Shown here in pieces: positions 1 through 8,264 of a stretch of 64,000 nucleotides of DNA. The notes below the pieces were generated by a model that searched no databases, was not told the origin of the DNA, and saw only the letters and a list, made by a program, of their open reading frames with translations. Source of the stretch: Flexivirga oryzae (GTDB taxonomy: Bacteria > Actinomycetota > Actinomycetes > Actinomycetales > Dermatophilaceae); NCBI RefSeq assembly GCF_014190805.1, contig NZ_JACHVQ010000001.1, positions 2,108,001 to 2,172,000 on the forward strand, written 5' to 3'. A program made the translations under genes and the position numbers. The number at the start of each line of letters is the position of its first letter. Position 1 is the first letter of the stretch.

Positions 1-165
1 CAGCTCCAGGAACGGACTGCCGGGGTCGAGCAACCGGTCCACCCGGTCGCGCACCAGCAGCTTGCCGCGACCGGTGTGCTTGCGACGAGCAGACTCGCTG
101 CCGCCCTCGCGGACACGCTCCAGCCGCTCACGCAGCTCGGCGGTCAGCTCTCGTAGGTTCGTCAT
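1..165 (-). CDS. Acyl-CoA carboxylase carboxyltransferase subunit, N-terminus (partial)
   Basis: Only the first 55 codons are in the window; the gene runs off the left edge. The N-terminus begins MTNLRELTAELRERLERV and continues with RRKHTGRGKLLVRDRV and LLDPGSPFLEL, the typical opening of biotin-dependent carboxyltransferase beta subunits of the methylcrotonyl-CoA or propionyl-CoA carboxylase type. Its ATG overlaps the stop of the upstream CitE-like gene as ATGA, so it is translated from the same operon. The MaoC and CitE neighbours fit branched-chain (leucine-type) acyl-CoA breakdown, but the exact substrate cannot be told from this fragment. Confidence 0.8.
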   Translation of the reverse strand, partial: MTNLRELTAELRERLERVREGGSESARRKHTGRGKLLVRDRVDRLLDPGSPFLEL

Positions 166-1016
166 CTGCCGGACTCCTCCTTCGTGGCTGCGTCGGTCAG
201 GGCCGCGAGCCGGATCACGCGTTCGGCCTGTTTGTAGATGGGGCCGTCGACCATCCGGCCCTCGAAGGTGGTCACGCCGCGATCGTCACCGACGTGCGCG
301 AAAAGCCTTCGGGCCCAGTCGATCTGGTCGTCGGTGGGCGCGTAGGTCGACCGGATCACCGCCACCTGGCTCGGATGTATGGCGACGGTCGCGTCGAACC
401 CGCTGGCCACGGCGTCCTCACACTCGGCCCGCAGGCCGGTCGTGTCCGGGATGTCCATGTGGACGGCGTCGAGCGCCAGCAGTCCGGCCGCCTTGGCTGC
501 CGTGAGCACCCTGACTCGTGCAAAGCGGGCGAGGTCGCGGTAGCTGCCGTCGGGTCGTCGACTGCCGGTGCCGCCCATGCTGGCGACCAGGTCGTCGGCA
601 CCCCACATCATTGCCACGACGTTGTCCGGCTCGGCGAGTGCGCCGGCACGCTCCAGCCCGCGTGCGGTCTCGACGAGTGCGACGACGTCACAGGGCAGCG
701 CCCGAATATCTTGCGGATATTCGGATTTCGCGAGCATCACCCGCGGGATATGGAGCTCACCGAGCAGTTCGAGGTCGGCGGACTGTTCGGCACTGTCCGC
801 GGCGTTGACCCGCACGACGGTGCGCTCCGCGTCGAGCACGCCGTCACGCACCAGGGACCGCACGGCGTCCCGTGCCTGTGCCTTCTTGTCGGGTGCGACC
901 GCGTCCTCCAGATCGAGGATGACGACGTCGGCGGCCGCGAGCGCCTTCGTGTAGCGGTCGGGTCGGTCCGCAGGGCAGAAGAGCCAGGCCGGCCCCGGCT
1001 GCCACGAGTCACTCAT
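162..1016 (-). CDS. HpcH/HpaI aldolase / CitE-like CoA ester lyase
   Basis: The protein opens SDSWQPGPAWLFCPADRPDR and has AADVVILDLEDAVAP, VRVNAADS, VALVETARGLERA, MMWGADDLVASMGG and AIHPSQVAVI. These are the conserved segments of the CitE/Mcl TIM-barrel lyases, with the acidic metal ligands in DLEDAV and the VET segment. Such stand-alone CitE proteins act on CoA esters such as 3-hydroxy-3-methylglutaryl-, malyl- or citramalyl-CoA. I start it at ATG 1016, which overlaps the stop of the MaoC gene by eight bases, rather than an upstream ATG at 1031. It lies between MaoC and the carboxyltransferase in one operon. Confidence 0.85.
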   Translation of the reverse strand: MSDSWQPGPAWLFCPADRPDRYTKALAAADVVILDLEDAVAPDKKAQARDAVRSLVRDGVLDAERTVVRVNAADSAEQSADLELLGELHIPRVMLAKSEYPQDIRALPCDVVALVETARGLERAGALAEPDNVVAMMWGADDLVASMGGTGSRRPDGSYRDLARFARVRVLTAAKAAGLLALDAVHMDIPDTTGLRAECEDAVASGFDATVAIHPSQVAVIRSTYAPTDDQIDWARRLFAHVGDDRGVTTFEGRMVDGPIYKQAERVIRLAALTDAATKEESGR

Positions 1017-1527
1017 CGGCGTTCGTCTCATCAGGCTTCATCCGGACGAGGGTGCTGCGGTCGGCTGACGCCACGACCTCACCGTGCTGGTTGCGGGCGA
1101 TGTGCCGCAGGCTGACGACGCCCTCCCCCGGCCTGCTGGACGACGCGCGCTTGCCGGTCACCAGCGTCTCGGCATACAGGGTGTCGCCATGACGGACCGG
1201 CGCGGGGAACTTCACCTCGCTGAAGCCGAGGTTGGCCACGATGGTCCCGAGCGTCAACTGGGAGACCGAGAGGCCGACGAGCGTGGAGAAGGTGAACATC
1301 GAGTTGACCAGCCGCTCGTGGAACGGCGGCTGCTGACTGCTCTCGTGGGCATCCAGGTGCAGCGGCTGGGTGTTCATCGTCAAGGTCGTGAAGAGGACGT
1401 TGTCCGCCTCGGTCACCGTGCGGCCGGGTCGGTGCTCGTAGGTGGTGCCCACCTCGAACTCCTCGAACCACAGTCCGCGCTGCACGATTCGCCGCGACTC
1501 CCCCGCGGCACTCGTCGAGTCGTCCAT
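1009..1527 (-). CDS. MaoC-family dehydratase
   Basis: The 172-residue protein has the hot-dog fold hydratase signature: LWFEEFEVGTTYEHRPGRTV, then TEADNVLFTTLTMNTQPLHL, FHERLVNSMFT and VRHGDTLYAETLV. The acidic and His residues of the hydratase 2 motif lie in the second segment. Members hydrate enoyl-CoA or mesaconyl-like CoA esters. A good ribosome site (AAGGAG) sits about eight bases before ATG 1527. It is the first gene of a leftward operon with the CitE-like lyase and a carboxyltransferase, and is separated from the divergent TetR gene by about 90 bp holding two operator-like repeats. Confidence 0.85.
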   Translation of the reverse strand: MDDSTSAAGESRRIVQRGLWFEEFEVGTTYEHRPGRTVTEADNVLFTTLTMNTQPLHLDAHESSQQPPFHERLVNSMFTFSTLVGLSVSQLTLGTIVANLGFSEVKFPAPVRHGDTLYAETLVTGKRASSSRPGEGVVSLRHIARNQHGEVVASADRSTLVRMKPDETNADE

Positions 1528-1557
1528 CAGTGCTCCTTGTCCTCACCGGATCCGGAA

Positions 1558-1599
1558 GTTAATGTTTGTTAACCACATCAGAAGTTAGCAATCATTAAC
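1558..1599. promoter_or_regulatory. Two inverted copies of a 16-bp operator-like sequence
   Basis: The gap between the divergent MaoC and TetR genes holds GTTAATGTTTGTTAAC at 1558-1573 and, on the opposite strand, GTTAATGATTGCTAAC at 1584-1599. The two copies agree at 14 of 16 bases and their centres are 26 bp apart. Each is itself partly palindromic (GTTA...TAAC). This AT-rich pair in GC-rich DNA is the expected place and form for TetR dimer binding, so it probably controls both directions. Binding by the neighbouring TetR protein is inference. Confidence 0.7.
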
Positions 1600-1620
1600 C
1601 AGCTTGTCTAGGGTGTCCTC

Positions 1621-2268
1621 ATGACGAAGGTTTCGTCCAGCATCGAGCGGCCCAAGGCGCGCCGGCAGCAGATCATCGACGTCGCCGCCGACCTGTTCGC
1701 CGAGCGTGGCTACCACGGTGTCTCGATCACCGACATCGGCTCGGCTCTCGGCCTGTCCGGGCCGGCGCTCTACAAGCACTTCGCAAGCAAGGACGCCCTC
1801 CTCGCCGAGATGCTGGTCGGCATCAGCGAGCGACTGCTCAGCGAGGGCGAGCAGCGCTATCGGGCGACTGTCGAGCACGGGCCCGACGCTACTCTGTCCG
1901 CGCTGGTCGGCTGGCACATCGAATTCGCCTTGAACTACCCGTCGTTGATCACCGTGCAGTTCCGCGACCTGGCGAACCTCAACGACACCGACCGCAACAA
2001 GGTCCGCCGGCTACAGCGCAGGTATGTCGAGCGCTGGGTGGGCGTGATCGTCTCTGCGGTGCCGACCGACGAGGACCACGCCCGCGCCGCTGCTCACGCC
2101 GTTTTCGCACTCATCAACTCGACGCCCCACAGCGCGCGGCTGGATCGGGAGCAGATGGCCGCGCTCCTGCACCGTATGGCGCTTGCGGCAATCCACAGCT
2201 CGGGCGACCCCGCGCCGCCCGGCCCGCGGCGTACCGCAGTCCCCCCAGGGGAGACCAATGACCGGTAA
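1621..2268 (+). CDS. TetR-family transcriptional regulator
   Basis: The N-terminal helix-turn-helix is clear: RRQQIIDVAADLFAERGYHG, VSITDIGSALGLSGPALYKH and FASKDALLAEML. The C-terminal part follows the layout of acyl-CoA-responsive actinobacterial TetR proteins. It is divergent from the MaoC-CitE-carboxylase operon with paired operators between, so it probably represses that operon and itself in response to an acyl-CoA. The last dozen residues (PGPRRTAVPPGETNDR) and the TAA stop are encoded by the first unit of a short repeat family that continues downstream. The native C-terminus has therefore been replaced or extended by the repeat. Confidence 0.88.
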   Translation: MTKVSSSIERPKARRQQIIDVAADLFAERGYHGVSITDIGSALGLSGPALYKHFASKDALLAEMLVGISERLLSEGEQRYRATVEHGPDATLSALVGWHIEFALNYPSLITVQFRDLANLNDTDRNKVRRLQRRYVERWVGVIVSAVPTDEDHARAAAHAVFALINSTPHSARLDREQMAALLHRMALAAIHSSGDPAPPGPRRTAVPPGETNDR

Positions 2269-2425
2269 TCCGGCCCTCCGGCGTACCGCAGTCCCCCCAG
2301 GGGCGACCTATGACCGCAAAACCCCGTCCGACCGCGCATAGGTCTCCCCAGGGCAGACCTATGACCGGTAATCCGGCCCTCCGGCGTACCGCAGTCCCCC
2401 CAGGGCAGACCTATGACCGGTGTTC
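2227..2425. repeat. Cluster of four short interspersed repeat units
   Basis: Units built on CGGCGTACCGCAGTCCCCCC followed by AGGG, a GACC(A/T)ATGACCG segment and often GTAATCCGGCCCTC begin at 2227, 2279 and 2382. A variant unit lies at about 2337-2381. In that variant CATAGGTCT (2337-2345) and AGACCTATG (2355-2363) form a nine-base-pair hairpin with a nine-base loop. The first unit supplies the C-terminus and stop of the TetR gene and the last abuts the AraC reading frame. It resembles a REP/BIME-type element. Whether it terminates transcription is unknown. Confidence 0.75.
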
Positions 2426-3463
2426 GTGCCGGACCGACCGCGGGATCGGCATACAGACGCGACACGCCTCCAGCCCGTATCATCAGGGGGCGCACCAAGC
2501 GTCCCATCGAGGAGGGCGGTCGCGACGTACGAACTCGACGGCTTGGACACCAGCCGCTCAGCCAGTGACGATCCTGTGGCACAGCAGGACTGGGCGGAGT
2601 GGTGCAGCGACGTCCACGGCGAGTTCGGCTTCGACTTCTACACCGACTCCTACAAGGGAACGGTCCGCCGACAGCGGACCGACACCTACCAGCTCGTCAG
2701 CTGGACCGGCGAGTCGGAACTGGTACGCCGGGAGGCGTCGGGGATCCGTCGCGATCCGCGAGGTCACTACGAATTGTTCGTGCCGCTCAACGACACCCTC
2801 CATGTCGGTGGCGACGCGGCCGACCAAGCGATGAACCCGGGCGAAATGGTGCTCGTCCCGATCGACGCCCCCTTCTACGTGGCCCACCGCGACGACGCCG
2901 CTGCACTGAGTCTGCTGGTGCCGTTCGAACGCATCGAGCAACGACTCGGGACCGTTCCGAAGCGCGGTCAGCGGATGCTCCCGAGCACCGGGACGTCGAG
3001 GCTCACCCGCGACCTCCTGGTGGGGCTGGTGAGGGAGCGAGAAAGCCTGAGCGCCATGGAGTTCGACACCATCGTGGACAGGGTCGTCGACCTCTTCTGC
3101 ATCGCGGCGGTCGGCGACAACGCTCCCCCGGCAGGCGTCGGCGCACCGGCGGTGCTGGAGGCGGTCCGACGTTACGTCCGCGAACATCTGACCGACCCCG
3201 ATCTCACCGTCGCCCGGATGGCACGTGAGATCGGCTGGTCGCCGCGTTACGTGCAGGCCGTCCTGGGACAGGAGGGAACCACCGCCTCGGACCTGATCCG
3301 GACCGAACGACTCGAACTGGCCCGCACCCGGCTGGCCAGCCCGGCGTTCGCCGATCACAGCATCACCGACATCGCCAACTCGGTTGGCTATGGCTCACCG
3401 AGTGCCTTCAGCAGCGCCTTCCGCGGGCGGTTCGGCGGCTCGCCCCGTGACTTCCGGAGCTGA
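2420..3463 (+). CDS. AraC-family transcriptional regulator
   Basis: The C-terminal 100 residues form the double helix-turn-helix of AraC/XylS proteins: VREHLTDPDLTVARMAREIG, WSPRYVQAVL, then ITDIANSVGYGSPSAFSSAF and FGGSPRDF. The N-terminal half is a cupin-like ligand-binding domain of the kind found in XylS/FeaR-like regulators (NDTLHVGG, GEMVLVPIDAPFYVAH). The start is uncertain. The open frame begins at GTG 2420 inside or next to the repeat cluster, but homology-like sequence starts near residue 45. Weak alternatives are TTG 2543 and GTG 2576. It probably controls the cyclase-ligase genes that follow in the same direction. Confidence 0.8.
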   Translation: MFVPDRPRDRHTDATRLQPVSSGGAPSVPSRRAVATYELDGLDTSRSASDDPVAQQDWAEWCSDVHGEFGFDFYTDSYKGTVRRQRTDTYQLVSWTGESELVRREASGIRRDPRGHYELFVPLNDTLHVGGDAADQAMNPGEMVLVPIDAPFYVAHRDDAAALSLLVPFERIEQRLGTVPKRGQRMLPSTGTSRLTRDLLVGLVRERESLSAMEFDTIVDRVVDLFCIAAVGDNAPPAGVGAPAVLEAVRRYVREHLTDPDLTVARMAREIGWSPRYVQAVLGQEGTTASDLIRTERLELARTRLASPAFADHSITDIANSVGYGSPSAFSSAFRGRFGGSPRDFRS

Positions 3464-3610
3464 CCGGCCCGCACCGGACCTCGCCGTACGGAAGTGCGCA
3501 TTCGCGACAGGACTGTGCGCCTGCGCGCGAGACCGGTCCGGGTGTGACGGGCTTCACTTGCAGGGTCAAGGAGCCAACCACCGTCCGAGCACCGTCCCGC
3601 TGGAGGACCG

Positions 3611-4582
3611 ATGACCACAAACACGACCACCACCACCCCGCCCGCACTGAGCGACCTGCTCGCCGACGCACCGCGCAACTGGGGCAAGTGGGGACCCGAC
3701 GACGAGGTCGGCAGCCTGAATTACCTTGGCCCGGAACAGGTTCTGGCTGCTGCCGGGCTGATCCGCGCCGGCAAGGTCTTCCCCATCCAGCGACTGATCG
3801 GCGACCCCAAAGGTGACCCGGTGTGGCCCGGACGCTCCCCCGCCGTCCGCACCCAGGTGATCGACGAGTCCACCTGGGACGCGGCCGATGCACCCGCGTT
3901 CCCCGGCGGTCTGCACTACGCCGACGACAAGATCGATGCGTTCCTGCAGGGATCGACACAGTATGACGCCCTCGGCCACGTCTGGTACGACGGACAGCTC
4001 TGGAACGGCTACGACGCACGAAGCACGGTCGGCGGCGTCACGAAGGCCAGCGTCGAGCCGATCGCGCAACGCGGTGTGGTCGGGCGTGCAGTGCTGCTGG
4101 ACATGGCCAGGTTCCGCGGCAAGGAGCACCTGGACACCGCTGAGACCTTCACTCACGAGGACCTGATCGCCTGTGCGGAAGCTCAGGGAGTCCAACTGTG
4201 CAAGCGCGACATCCTGTTGATCCGCACCAACTACCTCCAACTGTTCTTCGACATCGGCGACGCCTTCTACGACGGGTTCTGCGAACCCGGCCTGGTCTAC
4301 AGCCCCGAGCTCGTGCAGTGGTTCGCGGACATGGAGATCCCGAACCTGGTGACCGACACGATCGCCAACGAGGTGACCGTCGACCCGGACACGGGAGTCG
4401 CCCTCACCCTGCACAACGCGCTGATGCGCAATCTCGGAGTGGTGTTCACCGAGATCGTCGACCTGGAGACGCTCGCCGCGGACTGTGCGCAGGACGGTGT
4501 CTACGAAGTGTTCTACGCCGCCGCGCCGATCAAGATCAACAAAGGCAGCGGATCACCCGTCAACCCACTCGCGATCAAGTGA
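3611..4582 (+). CDS. Cyclase-family hydrolase (kynurenine formamidase-like)
   Basis: The 323-residue protein belongs to the metal-dependent cyclase family that contains bacterial kynurenine formamidase and isatin hydrolase. Visible family segments are GKWGPDDEVGSLNYLGPEQV, QYDALGHVWYDGQLWNGYD, ISL-type substrate strands and DILLIRTNYL. The usual HxGTHxDxxxH metal motif is altered to QGSTQYDALGH, keeping the Asp and last His, as in a known divergent subgroup of large cyclase proteins. The next gene starts nine bases after the stop, so hydrolysis of a cyclic amide or lactone followed by CoA activation is a reasonable reading. The substrate is unknown. Confidence 0.75.
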   Translation: MTTNTTTTTPPALSDLLADAPRNWGKWGPDDEVGSLNYLGPEQVLAAAGLIRAGKVFPIQRLIGDPKGDPVWPGRSPAVRTQVIDESTWDAADAPAFPGGLHYADDKIDAFLQGSTQYDALGHVWYDGQLWNGYDARSTVGGVTKASVEPIAQRGVVGRAVLLDMARFRGKEHLDTAETFTHEDLIACAEAQGVQLCKRDILLIRTNYLQLFFDIGDAFYDGFCEPGLVYSPELVQWFADMEIPNLVTDTIANEVTVDPDTGVALTLHNALMRNLGVVFTEIVDLETLAADCAQDGVYEVFYAAAPIKINKGSGSPVNPLAIK

Positions 4583-4590
4583 GGACCCCG

Positions 4591-6267
4591 ATGACCTCCC
4601 CCACCACGTCCCGCCCGCACGAGACCTCCCCCTACGACGCGCGCCCGTGGTTGCCGCTCTACGGTGGCCGGCCCGCCGACATCGTCCCTGAGCACCCGAA
4701 TGCCCTGGCGATGTTCAAGGCCGGCCTGGCCGCCGACCCGGACGGTGATGCGATCCGCTATTTCGACGGCGTCGTGAGCCGCGCAGAGCTGGATGCCCAG
4801 AGCGACGCGCTGGCGGCCGGCTTGCGGGACAACGGCTTCGGAGACGGAGACCGGCTCGCCGTCTATCTGCAGAACGTCCCGCAGTTCCTCGTGTGCATGC
4901 TGGCCGCCTGGAAGGCCGGCGGCGTGCTGGTCTCGATCAACCCGATGAGCCGGGCCCGCGAGCTCAGCCACCTGCTCGACGACTCCGGAGCCACGGTGCT
5001 GGTCTGCCTGGAGAGCCTGTATGGCGACGTCGCGCGCGACGTCATACCGGACAGCCCGGTCCAATTGGTCCTGACCACCAGCGAATTGGACTACCAGACG
5101 CGTAACGATCCCCGACTGTTCAGTGGCGCCCAGCGGGTGCGCCACCCGGGTACGCGGGACTTGCTGGACTACATCGAGGAGCACCGCGGAGAGGCGCCGG
5201 CCGAGGCGCGACTCGCCCCCGACGACGTGGCGATGCTGACCTACACCTCCGGGACGACGGGCGTCCCCAAGGGTGCGATGAACACCCACCGCAACGTGGT
5301 GTTCAGCACCACCGTCTACCGGGACCACTGGCGGTTCGACGGCGGGTCGGTGTTCGGGATCGCGCCGTTGTTCCACATCACCGGCATGATCGGGCACGCC
5401 GCGATCAGCCTCCTGGCACCGATGCCGTTGGTGCTGGCCTACCGCTTCGACCCCGCGGTGGTGCTGGACGCGTTCCGGGAGCACCGACCCACGTGCACGA
5501 TCGGGGCGATCACGGCGCTCGTCGCGCTGATCAATCACCCGGCGTTCGAGCGGGACTGCTTCTCGTCGTTCACCTCCATCTACTCCGGCGGCGCGCCCAT
5601 CGCGCCGGCCGCGGAGCGGGCCTTCCGGGAGGCGACCGGGCACCAGGTGCACAACGCATACGGGCTGACCGAGACGACGAGCCCGATGACCGGGACACCG
5701 TTCGGCGTGCCCTCACCCGTGGACGAACAATCGGGTGCACTCGCCGTCGGAGTGCCGGTGCCGTCCACCGTCGTGCGCATCCAGGACGACGACGGAAACG
5801 ACCTGCCAGCCGGGGAGATCGGCGAGATCGTGGCAGCGGGCCCGCAGGTCGTCGCCGGCTACTGGGGCAAACCCGACGCCACCGCCGAGAGTCTGCCGGG
5901 CGGGGCGCTCAGGACCGGCGATGTCGGCTTCATGAACGACGCCGGTTGGGTGTTCATCGTGGACCGGAAGAAGGACATGATCAACGCGTCCGGTTACAAG
6001 GTCTGGCCACGCGAGGTGGAGGACGTGCTCCAGGAGCATCCTGCGGTGCTCGAGGCGGCCGTGGTCGGCATACCCGACGAAAAGCGTGGCGAGACCGTGA
6101 AGGCGTTCGTCAGCCTGAAGAACGGCACCACCGCAACCCCCGAAGAACTGATCGAGCACTGCCGGGCCGCGATGGCGGCCTACAAGTACCCGCGCGTCGT
6201 CGAGATCGTCGCCGAACTACCCAAGACGCTCACCGGCAAAGTGCTGCGTCGCGAACTGCGCGGCTGA
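4591..6267 (+). CDS. Acyl-CoA synthetase (class I adenylate-forming ligase)
   Basis: All signature motifs of the ANL superfamily are present: the phosphate loop YTSGTTGVPKGAMNTHRN, the A5 motif NAYGLTETTSPM, GDVGFMNDAGWVFIVDRKKD with the hinge DRKKDMINASG, YKVWPREVEDVL, and the A10 lysine in LPKTLTGKVLRREL. At 558 residues it has normal length for fatty- or aryl-acid:CoA ligases. I start it at ATG 4591; a longer open frame upstream is only the cyclase gene in another frame. It is co-directional and almost contiguous with the cyclase, so the two probably share a transcript and pathway. The substrate acid cannot be told. Confidence 0.88.
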   Translation: MTSPTTSRPHETSPYDARPWLPLYGGRPADIVPEHPNALAMFKAGLAADPDGDAIRYFDGVVSRAELDAQSDALAAGLRDNGFGDGDRLAVYLQNVPQFLVCMLAAWKAGGVLVSINPMSRARELSHLLDDSGATVLVCLESLYGDVARDVIPDSPVQLVLTTSELDYQTRNDPRLFSGAQRVRHPGTRDLLDYIEEHRGEAPAEARLAPDDVAMLTYTSGTTGVPKGAMNTHRNVVFSTTVYRDHWRFDGGSVFGIAPLFHITGMIGHAAISLLAPMPLVLAYRFDPAVVLDAFREHRPTCTIGAITALVALINHPAFERDCFSSFTSIYSGGAPIAPAAERAFREATGHQVHNAYGLTETTSPMTGTPFGVPSPVDEQSGALAVGVPVPSTVVRIQDDDGNDLPAGEIGEIVAAGPQVVAGYWGKPDATAESLPGGALRTGDVGFMNDAGWVFIVDRKKDMINASGYKVWPREVEDVLQEHPAVLEAAVVGIPDEKRGETVKAFVSLKNGTTATPEELIEHCRAAMAAYKYPRVVEIVAELPKTLTGKVLRRELRG

Positions 6268-6334
6268 TCACTGCGCGCGACACGATGGATCCGGAACCGC
6301 CTACCCGAAACCCCGTTCATGAGTGGAGCTGCCC

Positions 6335-7201
6335 ATGTCATCGAAAGAACCCACTGCCGACCCGGCCGAGCACAACGCCTTCTTCCCGTCGCCGTACTCC
6401 CTGGGCCAGTACGTGCCACCACGCACCGACTTCGACGGCGCGAACCACGAACGGACCCGGTCCACACGTCGGAAGGTCCTGCTCATCGGTGCGGACGAGC
6501 GCTACCTACGCGTGCAGGGTGACCGCTACTTCTCCACCGGCAACCACCCGGTCGAGACGCTGCTTCCGGCACTGCACCTCGAGGCAGCCGGGTATGACGT
6601 CGAGGTCGCCACCGCCTCAGGCAATCTGATGAAGTACGAACTGTGGGCGTTTCCGGCGCAGGACGATGCTGTCAAGGACATTCACCGACGATTGCTACCC
6701 AAAACGGAGAATCCCAAGAAGCTGTCCGACGTGATCGCCGAGGAGTTGGGGCCCGACTCTGACTACGCCGCAGTGTTCGTGCCCGGTGGACACGGCGCGA
6801 TGATCAACATGGCCGACGACCCGGACATCGGCACTGTGCTCGCCTGGGCGCTGGAGAACAACCGGGTCGTCATCACGTTGTGCCACGGCCCTGCGGCGTT
6901 ACTCGCCGCCCGGAACACGGACGGGAATTCGTTGTTCGCGGGCTACGAGGTGTGTGCGTTCCCGGACACCCTGGACCAGGGCGCGAACGTTGAGATCGGT
7001 TACTTGCCAGGACAACTCACCTGGCTCCTCGCCGAGCGGCTGCGGGAGCAGGGTGTGCACGTGGTGAACGACGACATGAGCGGGGCGGTGCACCGTGACC
7101 GTCTCGTGCTCACCGGAGACAGCCCGCTCGCCGCCAACGCGCTCGGCAACCTCGCCGTCTCCGTGCTGGCCGAGACCGAGACCACTGGCAACGGGTCGTG
7201 A
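6335..7201 (+). CDS. hchA: Hsp31/HchA-type DJ-1 family protein (glyoxalase III-like)
   Basis: The 288-residue protein follows E. coli Hsp31 through its length: FFPSPYSLGQYVPPRTDFDG at the N-terminus, KVLLIGADERYL, TGNHPVETLLP, AAVFVPGGHGAMI and the nucleophile elbow TLCHGPAALLAA with its Cys-His pair. Family members are protein and DNA deglycases or glutathione-independent glyoxalases, and holding chaperones. The ATG at 6335 is preferred over an in-frame GTG at 6323. Its stop overlaps the GTG of the following dehydrogenase remnant as GTGA, so it is in the same transcript as the ligase genes or a stress add-on. Confidence 0.85.
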   Translation: MSSKEPTADPAEHNAFFPSPYSLGQYVPPRTDFDGANHERTRSTRRKVLLIGADERYLRVQGDRYFSTGNHPVETLLPALHLEAAGYDVEVATASGNLMKYELWAFPAQDDAVKDIHRRLLPKTENPKKLSDVIAEELGPDSDYAAVFVPGGHGAMINMADDPDIGTVLAWALENNRVVITLCHGPAALLAARNTDGNSLFAGYEVCAFPDTLDQGANVEIGYLPGQLTWLLAERLREQGVHVVNDDMSGAVHRDRLVLTGDSPLAANALGNLAVSVLAETETTGNGS

Positions 7202-8064
7202 CCGGGGAGCCGCGCGTCTGGTTCATCACGGGCGCGTCGAAGGGGATGGGGCTGGAGACCGTCAGGGCGGCGCTGCGAGCAGGCGACCAGGTGGTGGCCA
7301 CGTCCCGGAGACCGGGCGACTTCGCCGAGACCATCGGCGAACGGGCAGACTTCCTGGCGGTCGAAATGGCTATCCCCAGGAGGATTCGATCCGCACAGCG
7401 GTCGAACAGGCGGTCGAACGGTTCGGCCGGATCGACGTACTGGTCAACAATGCCGGCTATTCGCTGCTCGGATCCGTGGAAGAACTCACGGACGAGGCTG
7501 TCCGCCGGAACTTCGACGTCAACGTCTTCGGAGTCCTGGCCGTGCAGCGCGCGGTGCTCCCCCTGATGCGGTCGAACAGATCCGGGCACATCATCAACCT
7601 GGCATCCATCTCCGCCAGCGTCACCGGCCCGGCAACCGGCATCTACTCGGCCACCAAGGCGGCGGTGCTGATGATCTCCGAAGCGCTCGCCGCCGAAGGG
7701 GCGGAGCACGGGATCCGGACCACTGCGGTGTGCCCCGGTGGCGTGCGGACCGACTTCCTCGACCCGAGCTCGTCACGCGGCGCCGATGACGGCGCACGGT
7801 CGGCCTACTCGTTGGTGCGCCGCGCACTGTCCGGCGACGCAAGTCTGAACCATCGACAGGGCGGCGACCCGCGCCTCGTAGCCGAAGCATTCGTGCGGTT
7901 GTCCAGGATGAGCGACCCTCCCGCTCGCCTCTGCCTTCCGCCGCACCGACTGCGTCGGGATCTTCCCGACCAGAGCCGCGATCGTCCGCCTCGTCGGGCT
8001 CTGCTCGCCAAGCAAACCGACGAGTGGGCCGAAGGCCACCGCTACCTCGGTCTCGACGTGCTGG
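7198..8064 (+). pseudogene. Short-chain dehydrogenase/reductase, frameshifted
   Basis: The first segment (WFITGASKGMGLETVRAALR, the glycine-rich NAD(P)-binding motif) is in the frame starting at GTG 7198. At about 7365-7370 the SDR sequence jumps to another frame and goes on with ERFGRIDVLVNNAGYS, the catalytic ATGIYSATKAAV (Tyr-x3-Lys) and VCPGGVRTDFLDP. Near 7935 it shifts again for about 60 bases (VGIFPTRAAAIVRLVG-like sequence) and then returns (LLAKQTDEWAEGHRY). So there are at least three frame changes, the last two compensating. It is co-directional with and overlaps the Hsp31 gene. Pseudogene or sequencing error cannot be separated here, but three events favour decay. Confidence 0.75.
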
Positions 8065-8264
8065 TCCGATGCCGCATCAACCTCGTGCCCCTGCGCACGC
8101 GATTGCCCTACCGCTCGTCGTCGGTTCGCCGCGGGCGCCCTCCCCGTCATCCGGTGGAGCCGACGTCGTGGTCGGCCCTGGCAGTCAGGGGTCCACCCGG
8201 CTCGTACGTCCACACGGCGGATTTGCTTGCCGCGCCCTGAGAACGCATCGGCCCGACCCACGCC

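Noticed and set aside
2337..2363. Rho-independent terminator after the TetR gene
   Set aside because: A nine-base-pair hairpin is present but there is no T run, and the sequence is part of a repeat family.
4513..5652. Leftward open frame opposite the acyl-CoA ligase
   Set aside because: Antisense shadow; the ligase motifs on the plus strand are complete.
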